DNA of 64,000 nt from Calocera cornea HHB12733 (taxonomy: Eukaryota > Basidiomycota > Dacrymycetes > Dacrymycetales > Dacrymycetaceae), in the NCBI GenBank assembly GCA_001632435.1, contig KV424050.1, forward strand, positions 1-64,000. The letters run 5' to 3'. Position numbers and translations under genes: made by a program. How positions within the stretch are numbered: the stretch's first letter is position 1; every line of letters starts with the position of its first letter. The notes under the pieces are model-generated. The model was not told the origin of the DNA. It was given only the letters and a program-made list of their open reading frames with translations, and did not search any database. Below are positions 55,608-64,000 of this stretch, piece after piece.

Positions 55608-57485
55608 ATGTCTGCCGCAAACAACGTCTTCCCCCCGCTCTCGGAGCGCTCCTCTGTCACCGCAGACACGCTCACGGACATCCAGCTGCCAGAGAGCGGT
55701 GTCCCCACGGAGAAGCCTTCTCGCGCAGACGACTCCGCCGAGACGGTGGCCGGAGAAGTCGAATACCCATCTGGGTTCCGACTGCTGGCCATCGTTGTCG
55801 CCGTCGTCGCAAGTATCTTCCTCGCCGCTCTGGATATGGTACGTGGTGTGTCTAACTTTGGGAGACTGTCCTGAACAAAGGTAGACAATCGTCGCGACCG
55901 CCATCCCGCGCATCACGGACGAGTTCCACAGCCTGGACGATGTCGGCTGGTATGGCTCTGCATTCTTCCTCACACTCGCATCCTTCCAGTCTACATGGGG
56001 CAAGGCCTTCAAGTATTTCTCGCTCAAGTATGGTGTCTTGACCAGCGTCGGTATCTTTGAGCTCGGAAGCTTGATTTGCGGTGTGCCTTGGTCATTTCCC
56101 TTTGTAACGTCCATCTCATAGGAATGTTTTAGCCGTGGCACCCAACAGCGTGACCCTCATCGTCGGCCGTGCCATCGCAGGCCTCGGCGCCTCCGGCATT
56201 GCCTCAGGAGCCTACACGATCATCGCATTTGCTGCCCCGCCAGAGAAGCGCCCCGCGTACACTGGGATCCTCGGCGCCACGTACGGAGTAGCCAGCGTCG
56301 TCGGTCCCCTCCTCGGCGGCGTCTTCACCGACAAGCTCACCTGGCGCTGGTGCTTCTACATCAACCTCCCCATCGGAGGCTTCGCGGCCCTCATCATCTT
56401 CCTCTTCTTCAAGACGCCCGAGGCGGCCAGACCCGTCGATGCAAGCCCGATGGAAAAATTCTTGCAGATGGACCTCCTGGGAACATTCACCATCATGGCC
56501 GCCGTCGTCTGTTACCTGCTTGCTCTCCAGTGGGGCGGTGTCACTGGGCCGTGGAACAACTCCAAGTCGTATGGTTTGCTGATCGGATTTGGCCTGCTCG
56601 TCATCACTTTCGCTATCATCGAGTGGAGGATGGGTGAAAGGTCTATCATTCTCCCCCGATTGCTGAAGCAGAGAACCGTCGCAGTTTCTTCCGTCTTCAT
56701 CTTCTTGTGAGCTGCTCCGCTTCTCACCCGAGAAGAGATACTGACCTTGGGCAGCCTTGCCGGCGGTTTCTTCCTCCTGGTGTACTACGTCCCCGTCTAC
56801 TTCCAGAGCATTGACAACGTCTCTGCCTCTGAGAGCGGTGTCCGGAATGTCCCACTCATTCTTGGCGTGGCGATCTTCACGATTCTCTCTGGAAACCTAA
56901 TCAGCTACTTCGGCCACTACGTACCGCTCATGGTGTTTGGCGCATGCCTAGCCACTATTGGAGCGGGGCTGCTCTACACTTTGGACATCGGAACAAGCTC
57001 GAGCAAGTGGATTGGATACCAGGTCGTCGCTGGTGTAGGCATTGGGATTGCAGTCCAGATCCCCATCTCGGCGGCTCAGGCTCGGGTGCCCATGTCGGAC
57101 CTAGCCCCGGTGACCGCGACTGTGCTGTGTATGCGGTATCTCTCGATTGTAGGAACCATGACTGACACATACATTTGCAGTCTTCCAGACGATCGGAGGC
57201 GCCTTCTTCATCTCCGCCGGTCAGTCCATATTCACCAACCGACTGCTGAACACCCTCGCCAAGACCGCGCCGAGCGTCGACCCAGCACTCGTCATCGCCA
57301 CGGGAGCGACCGACCTTCACCAGGTCTTCCCGGCGGACGTGCTGCCTGGAATTCTTCGCGCCTACATGGATGGCCTGAAGGATACGTATGCCCTTGCGAT
57401 CGCAGCCCTAGGTATCGCGTCCGTCGTTAGCATATTCGTTGAATGGCGGAATATTGAGGGTGTAGCCGCCCACGGTGCGGCTTAG
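55608..57485 (+). CDS. MFS drug/toxin-type exporter, paralogue 2, 559 aa
   Basis: Five exons are traced: 55608-55838, 55885-56080, 56133-56706, 56755-57128 and 57181-57485 (1680 nt). The protein is collinear with MFS gene 1 from TM1 onward ([65 protein letters not shown]; the C-terminal [15 protein letters not shown]). All four intron positions are shared, and exons 2-4 have identical lengths. The N-terminal cytoplasmic segments differ. The predicted role is proton-driven export at the plasma membrane; the substrate is unknown. Base composition is closer to the 18-36 kb region than to its GC-rich neighbour, and the sequence resembles the broken copy at 31 kb at its C-terminus. Confidence 0.93.
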
Positions 57486-58863
57486 ATTGACACAGCAAGC
57501 TCGATGTACGAAAGGACGATTGCAGGACCCGGGAAAGTGTCCGTGCAAGATGATGCGCTTTAGATATTCATTGCTAGGGCTGTAGCAAAAGTAGAGATAT
57601 GTTTATTGACGAGTTGTGCGCGTCTTGCCTGGCAACGTTGCCGGAGTTCGGGGGTCTGCCAGTGGGGGAAAACGAAGGGCCTGGATGGGAGACCGTCCAC
57701 GTGCCTCGCTCAGCTCAAGCGATATGACACGCAGGAGGAAAGGCCGTGGCACTCGGCTGTCTGGGGTTAAGCAGCTGGTCTAGCGGCAAAGATCATGGCC
57801 CAGCAAGGCAAGGTGGGAACACTGATGTGCTGCTGCACCACCCTGTTCTCGATGGGCCGTGGAGTCCCCGGCAGTGTGAGCAGTGGAAGGAAGCTGTTGG
57901 CCTGCCTGATGGTGAACCCAAGCTGGGCAAGTGGATGATGCGAGTGCCAGTGGTGCGGATCACACTCCTGAAACCTGACTAGTTGAGCGAGGACAATGAG
58001 AAGACGCTGGCAGGTACAGTATCTTGATGTTGCCTTGCGCATGCTTGACAGCTCCTGCGAAAGGCAACGTCCAGATGGGTGTGCCCTCCAGCCCATATAT
58101 GCAGATGCCACCTGTGAATGTGACTGTCCAGAGTGGTCAGCAGATGACTCGCAGCATGACGGTGGCTGCAAGGGCCACTGTCATGCTGCAAGGGCAGCTG
58201 TCATGCTGCAAGGGCAAGAACAAGTGAGCTTGAACTTGAATCAGCTGCGAGGGAGGAGCCAACAAGCTCCTAGGCTGCAACGGGGAAGGATCCCAATACA
58301 CACTCAGCTGCTGACAGAAAGAAGACAGAAATGGCCTTTGGCACCATTGAGAAGGAGGTGTACAGTTTCGTTTCGGGAGCAATCGCGTGTGGGATGGGCG
58401 CCACGTGGTGCGGCGCAAGGGCACGACGTCGGGAGAGCGTCAGCGGTGTGGGACCGGGTAGCCGGGGTCGGAGGGCGACTCATTGGCATTCCCAGTGCGC
58501 TTCGCTGTGCTCTCCCCTCTTGCTCTTGCTCGCCCACACCGACTCCCACAAGGCGCGTCGGCCACGGGGTTGACGTGGATAGCACACACCCGACTCGAGC
58601 CCGGCGACCCGAGACAACACCACCACCGCGCCATCCCCGCCCGGCACACCCCTGCGCCCTCACTCGCCCTCTCCATCCTCGCTCCCTGCCCCAACCACTC
58701 ACCTTCTCTGCCTTGGATATCCTTTCTGGGCAGTGCAGCCGCGCTCATCCCCGCTTGCTGGTTGCCGCTCCTCCTGGGCTCCACTGCGACCCGGCACACG
58801 ACCGCCAGCACCCACGCCATCCTCGCTCCCCGCTCCCAACCCCCTCTCTTCCCTACTGCCACC
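57486..58863. other. Intergenic region upstream of SSK2
   Basis: No gene is supported. Two adjacent copies of the 20-bp unit CTGTCATGCTGCAAGGGCAG lie at about 58179-58218. The last 400 bp, rich in C and pyrimidine tracts (CTCACCTTCTC, CCCTCTCTTCCC), look like a fungal promoter and 5' UTR. Confidence 0.5.
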
Positions 58864-61800
58864 ATGCCACACCGCAACCGCTCCCACGCGCCCACCCTCT
58901 ACCCGCACCCAGAGGCATCGGACGGCGAGGACGAATACGCAGCCTCGGGCGGCGCAGAGCCCACCCCGCGCCGCCCCCGCCCGAACACCTACACCTCCTC
59001 CTCCTCCGTCCCGAGCGTCGCCTCCTCCTCCTCCATGCGCTCCCAGCGCACCCGCATCCGCCCCACAGTCTCCTACGGCGGGACGACCGTCGTCGGCTCC
59101 GGCAGCGACACGGGGAGCGCGGTGCCCGGGCCGGCGGGGAAGGACCAGGTTGTGCCCCTGAGCAAGTATCAGAGCGCGTTCGCGAGCTTTGCGAGCCGCT
59201 ACCGGGGCCAGCCCGCCGGGTACGACGAGTACGGGGACACGGCGGGCGTGTCGTGGGGGGTCATCTCGCTCGATGTGGAGAGCGATGACGAGGAGGCGCG
59301 CAGCGGGCTGCGGGGCAGCACGGGCGTGCCCGTGTTCGACCGCTTCGCCGCCGAGCTCGGGGACGGCTCGCCCGTCGTGCCGCAGACGGACGAGGAGCGG
59401 GAGCGCCTCGAGTGGCAGACGATGCTCGCCAGCGTGCTCGAGGGCGATGTGCTCCGCATGGAGAAGACGCGGATCGCCTCCTCCTCTGACGAGGGGCGGG
59501 ACGAGGCCCAGAAGCGCACGCTGCATATCTGGCTCGGGATCCGCGCCCGCCTGCGCGGCCGCACGGAGGAGCAGGAGCGAAAGCGCCTCGAGGAACGCAG
59601 GGCCCGCACCGTCCAGCCGGCCATCGACGAGATCCTCCAGTTCCGCGTCAGCACGGCCCCGGGCGCGCCGTCCGCGCTCGACCAGGCCCTGGCCGCGCTC
59701 GACAAGCTCGACGTGGCCGAGTCGCTCTACCCGGACCTCAAGTCCCTCCGCGCCGAGTACCCGGCGAGCGAGCGGCCCGAGTTTGTCGAGCGCACCGCCG
59801 CGCTCACAGCGTACGTCCGCATGGCCGCCACCCTCCGCGCGCGCATCCAGGGCATCCAGAAGTGGACGGGGAGCGAGACGATGGACGTGTGGCAGCGGCA
59901 CACGTCGCAGGAGCAGCCTGTGCGGCGCGCGGGCCCGGCGGGCCACACGCTCGGCGGGCAGGAGCTCGCCGACGAGAGCAGCTTTGTCGAGCGCGTGCTC
60001 AAGGAGGACAGCCTGCAGAAGACGCTCGAGCGCGCCACCCTCGTCACGAGCCACTGGGTCGTCGACAACGCCCGCGAGACAATATTCACCTACGCCCCGC
60101 TCTACCGCGCCATGGGCCTCCCGGGCGTCGAGAACGAGCTCGTCGCGCTCATCGCCTTCCCGACCAAGCTCATGGAGGCGACCCTCCGCGTCCGCCTGGA
60201 CTACGGCAAAAAGGTGAACGAGCCCTCCGTCCTCGTCGTCGACCAGATGCTCGACGACTTCTCCCTCTCCATCGCCCTCGCCTGCACGATCAAGCAGGAG
60301 TACGACGAGTTTATGCGCGAGGACGAGCAGGGATTCTGGGCTCTCCCCAGCTGCATATCACACGACTACGACGAGGTCCTCCTCGAGGCCCTCCGCTTCT
60401 TGTTCAAGCTCATACACTGGAAGCTCAAGACGGCGAGCAGGATATACTTCAAGGAGGTCGACGTGCTCGAGGCCCAGTGGCCGCTCTTCACCGCCGTGAG
60501 CCTGGTCACGGAGGGCGGCAGTCTGCTCGTCGCGGAGCATGTTTGGTGGGTACGGGCTCCTGCCGAGGAATATGCGAATGCTGACAATGCGCAGCTCGGT
60601 CACCAACAAGCTCATGGCCCGCGTCGTCAACCTGTTCGAGACCCAGCTCCGGCTCCCCGTGTACAAGCCCTCGCTCGACTCGCGCTCGCGCCAGTCCCCG
60701 CGCCACACCCTCTCCCGCCCCCGCCTCGAGCGCGCCAACGCCCAGCCCGTGCTCAAGGAGCGCGACCGGCCGATGAACGAGGACCAGATCCTCGACTGGT
60801 ACAACACCGTGCTCGACAGCGTGCGCCTGCGGTACCGCAAGCTGCAGCGCTTCGGCCGCGTGCTCACCCAGCGCTTCACCAACGCGGCAGAGTACACCAT
60901 CGCCCACCTGCCCGTGGACAGGTTCATCAACGCGCTCGTGCAGACGGACCACCTGCTCGTGTACTGCGAGAACTACGAGGAGGACGGCATATACATCATC
61001 GCCGACACCTCCCTCCGCAACCGCCCCTACATGATACACGACATCCTCCAGCAGACCTTCCAGCCCGGCGAGCACGTCGTCGGCAGGCAGGCCGGGCAGA
61101 CCGACACGAGCGGCGGCGAGGAGGACGAGGAGGACGAGTCGTCCGCGCCCTACGTCCTCCTCATCACCCCCGGCGAGCGCTTCGTGTGGACCGGCGACGT
61201 CATGGTCTTCGACACGCCCAAGCTCGAGTTTGAGCTCGCGGAGAAACGCGTCCGGCTCATCGCAGACGGGCCCCAGCTCCGCCTCGCCCGCTCAAAGGAA
61301 CGCTTCGGGGAGATCATGCGCAGCGTCCGGCCCGAAGGCACGCTCTCCCCCACCTCGGACGGCGGAGAGCCCCCGAGCGGGATCACGGAAGGCGACTCGG
61401 TGTTCGGAAGCGGCGGGGGGAGCGACTACTGCATCATCCCCCAGCAGGCGCACCACCCCCGCGTGGACCGCCAGCTGCGGCGCATCACCCGCTCCACAAA
61501 CCGGCTCGCAGAGGCCATCACCAAGTCTGTCCACCGCGTGTCCGACGCGCTCGAAGGCGTGGAGCACCGCCAGGAGCTGCTCGCCAACTGGTACGCCTTT
61601 GCGGCCGAGAACGGCCAGCAGGCGCAGAAGCATATGGACCACGGCACCTGGCAGAAGTTCAATCGCGAGCTCATGAAGCTCGCTATTGCGTACGTCAGCT
61701 TCATTTGCGACGAATGCGATCCCACCGACAGGAGAACGTTCCGCTGGGCCGTCAACGCGCTCGAGTTTGCAACCCTCCGCACACGAGGGAGCAATATCCT

Positions 61801-63440
61801 CAACCTCCCGGAAGCGGACTTTAACCTGCTGCGAAGCAAGGTCGCGACATGCATGACGCTGCTCATCAGCCACTTTGACATTCTCGGCGCGCGGTCGAAC
61901 CTCGAGGCGTCGCAGCGCGAGCAGGAGCGGTTGAGCCAGATCAAGCAGCGGCAGGAGGAAGCCGAGGCCAAGCGCGATGACGACGACATGCTCGCCCAGC
62001 CCGACGCGCACTACGATCCGCTGACAGTTTCCAACTGGGCCAAGGACCGCAGCATCCGTCTCAACCGTGACGAAAGCTGGCTGAGGGCGCTGCGCGATCT
62101 TGAGGTGCAACGAGGAAGGATCGAGTCGGAACAACGGATCGCAGGCAAGGTCATCAACGAGGAACGGCCCGAGGACAAGTCCCTCGTCTTCCTGGCGTCC
62201 TCCTCGTCCAACATCGCCATGCGCTGGCAACAAGGTCGGCTTGTCGGCACCGGGGCTTTCGGCACTGTATATCTCGGTGTCAACCTCGATTCCGGTAGCC
62301 TGATGGCTGTCAAGGAGATCCGCTTCAGTGATGTAAACAGCTTGACGACGCTATACAAGAACGTCAAGGACGAGCTGTCCGTCATGGAGATGCTGTCCCA
62401 TCCGAACATTGTCGAGTACTACGGCATCGAGGTGCATCGCGACAAGGTCTATATTTTCGAAGAGTACTGCCAGGGTGGAAGCTTGGGAAGCTTGCTCGAG
62501 CATGGAAGGATTGAGGACGAGAGGATCATACAGGTCTACACACTGCAAATGCTGGAAGGCCTTAATTACCTGCATTCAAAGGGGGTCATTCATCGCGATA
62601 TCAAGCCGGACAGTAAGTCTTCCCCCAGCCTTTCCTGTCTTCAGCCCTAACAGGTGCACATCAGATATCCTATTGGACCACATGGGCGTAATAAAGTATG
62701 TAGATTTCGGAGCCGCCAAGATCCTCGGAAAGAAGCAAAAAACTGTGGCAAGCCGCGCACATCAGCATCACGTCAATCACCATCCTCATCTTCCGGGATC
62801 ACATGGGCATGCCCCACCGGCAGTACCTCCTGGCCTACCATCCGGCTTTGGCGCGAACAGCTTGACAGGCACTCCGATGTACATGTCTCCGGAGGTCATC
62901 AAGAATGATCGCAGGGGCCGGCAGGGTGCTATGGATATTTGGTCGCTCGGTTGCGTCGTGCTTGAGATGTCGACAGGGAGGAAGCCTTGGAGTAACCTCG
63001 ATAACGAATGGTAGGTCCTCGTGCGACCTTTCCAAAGCTAAAGTCTCACGATCCCTAGGGCCATCATGTTCCATATCGGAGTTGCTGCAAAACCTCCGCC
63101 CCTCCCTGACACAAGCCAGCTCAGCGAGTCAGGCATTGACTTTGTCCGTCGATGCCTGACCATCGATCCCTTACACCGACCTACAACCACCGAGTTGATG
63201 GAGCATCCCTGGATCGCCGATTTCAGAGACGAGATGCTAGAGTACGACGAGGATGAAGGCACCAGCCTCACGACACCCAGCATGACCACCACACACACTA
63301 CCGCGAGCGAGCACTTCGAGATGGCTACCTTTGCGCACCAAGCGCAGAGGATAGAAGACCTAGAAACGGCTGCGATGAAGTCCGAGTCGCCACCCGACAT
63401 CACTCCTGGCGAAGGCGACGATGGCATTCTTGGTGCGTAG
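58864..63440 (+). CDS. SSK2: HOG-pathway MAPKKK, Ssk2/Ssk22/MEKK4 family, 1475 aa
   Basis: Four exons are traced: 58864-60545, 60595-62612, 62665-63010 and 63059-63440 (4428 nt). A long regulatory half of about 1100 residues precedes a Ser/Thr kinase domain starting at about residue 1103. The G-loop is GRLVGTGAFGTVYLG, with Lys in AVKEI. The catalytic loop is VIHRDIKPDN (split by an intron after A of the Asn codon), DFG is in KYVDFGAAK, and activation segment end is TGTPMYMSPE. The segment WSLGCVVLEMSTGRKPWSNL precedes DNEWAIMFHIG, the last a signature of Ssk2-type kinases. Ssk2 receives the phosphorelay signal via Ssk1 and phosphorylates Pbs2, activating Hog1 under osmotic stress. A His/Pro-rich insert (about 30 residues, HQHHVNHHPH) lies in the activation segment. 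The ATG at 58864 is the best start, though the frame is open upstream. Confidence 0.92.
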
Positions 63441-63675
63441 TGCAGGTTTCTGTCGTCGTTGTTGTACAGCGGACCCCTTGCCGCGGCTGTCTGTGCTCCT
63501 TTGTATCCATACACGATACCAGGGACTATCTGTATCCATACTTATACAACCTTGAGAGATTGTACATCGGAGAATAAACATGGTATCTCTCCCGAATCCG
63601 GCGGAAGATTGGCTTGGCTATATACAGCGTTATACGATCCGTCCAAAGCTATAAATATCCGAGCAATCCTTCAAC
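63441..63675. other. 3' flank between convergent genes
   Basis: This short intergenic region between the SSK2 stop and the end of the minus-strand gene at the right edge includes an AATAAA-like AGAATAAACATG near 63570. Confidence 0.5.
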
Positions 63676-64000
63676 TTACTCCAAAATTATCCGCCTCCGA
63701 TCTCTACTGGCATTGCTTCCCCCAGAGGACCCAGAGCTGGTGCTGCTCCGCGTGTTTGAACGGTGAAGAGGAGAAAGGGCCCGCGCCGGATATTTGGGAG
63801 TCGGGAACGCTGCTCGCTCACTCGTCGTCGAGTCGTTGGAGACAGTCCTGGTGATGGTGACGAAGGGCATGTTACGAGGCTCGGCATGGCGCTCGGCAAT
63901 CTCGAAGTGGGAAGAGGGCGTGGGAGAGAACGAAGTCGGCGAAGGAGCACGCGATGAGAAGGTAGGTAAGCTCGATCTGCTGGGGAAATGTATCTTCTCT
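63676..64000 (-). CDS. 3' end of an unidentified gene (partial)
   Basis: A minus-strand frame is open from the window edge to a TAA at 63676-63678, about 107 codons. It is Ser/Thr/Pro-rich (SSRAPSPTSFSPTPSSHF, NMPFVTITRTVSNDSTT) and ends with a basic tail (ASRDRRRIILE). Its composition is that of a disordered C-terminus of a regulatory protein. No domain is visible, and the remainder lies outside the window. The alternative is a chance frame in low-complexity DNA. Confidence 0.45.
   Translation of the reverse strand, partial: EKIHFPSRSSLPTFSSRAPSPTSFSPTPSSHFEIAERHAEPRNMPFVTITRTVSNDSTTSERAAFPTPKYPARALSPLHRSNTRSSTSSGSSGGSNASRDRRRIILE

Noticed and set aside
58699..60054. 451-codon minus-strand frame antisense to SSK2
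   Set aside because: Composition is Arg/Ala/Leu/Glu low complexity produced by the GC-rich sense strand; there is no recognisable protein feature.
1..64000. tRNA, rRNA or CRISPR loci
   Set aside because: No B-box-like GGTTCGANTCC with a matching A box, no rRNA-like conserved stretch and no regularly spaced repeat-spacer array was seen; the organism is a eukaryote.

Overview
The window reads as nuclear chromosomal DNA of a filamentous basidiomycete, most likely an Agaricomycete. Protein-coding genes carry many short introns (about 46-58 nt, GT..AG, CTNAC-like branch sites). Gene content is typically fungal: sterol C-22 desaturase CYP61/ERG5, the HOG-pathway MAPKKK Ssk2, NuA4 subunit Epl1, Ser/Thr-rich GPI proteins and 14-TM-type MFS exporters. 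No tRNA, rRNA or CRISPR was recognised. One assembly gap of 118 N lies at 43093-43210.

Region 1 (1-18.3 kb) is a graveyard of repeats and broken genes. It holds two 638-bp solo-LTR-like elements in inverted orientation (1134-1771, 8878-9515), a 583-bp direct duplication with a decayed coding frame (6994-7576, 17163-17745), three fragments of an XMAP215/Stu2 TOG domain, a frameshifted C2H2 zinc-finger gene, a decayed RecQ-like helicase, an 8 x 14-bp C-rich array, a degenerate GGAAGCAAAT array, a triplicated ~150-bp unit and a few unrecognised multi-exon gene remnants.

Region 2 (18.3-35.8 kb) is a run of minus-strand genes. In order along the plus coordinates these are a GYF-domain protein (1288 aa), an RRM + CCHC zinc-knuckle RNA-binding protein (520 aa), two tandem amidase paralogues (549 and 558 aa, nine identical exon lengths), a broken MFS transporter, and Epl1 (1096 aa).

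Region 3 (35.8-64 kb) becomes strongly GC-rich from about 43 kb. It contains a secreted Ser-rich GPI protein, ERG5 (minus), a single-pass membrane protein of unknown function, MFS transporter 1, a second GPI-type secreted protein divergent from a Utp12-domain nucleolar protein, MFS transporter 2, the Ssk2 MAPKKK, and the 3' end of a convergent gene at the right edge. The two intact MFS genes share intron positions and three exon lengths with each other and are homologous to the broken copy at 31 kb, so one transporter family has been duplicated across the window.

For the fully modelled genes the exon sums were checked by hand and are multiples of three. Functions rest on motif recognition, not on database searches. 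I found no convincing evidence of a wholly new biological system. The best leads are GC-AG introns that are structurally required (next to the catalytic Lys of both amidases, and inside the zinc knuckle), the unidentified duplicated sequence, the dispersed TOG fragments, and a candidate sterol regulatory element upstream of ERG5.
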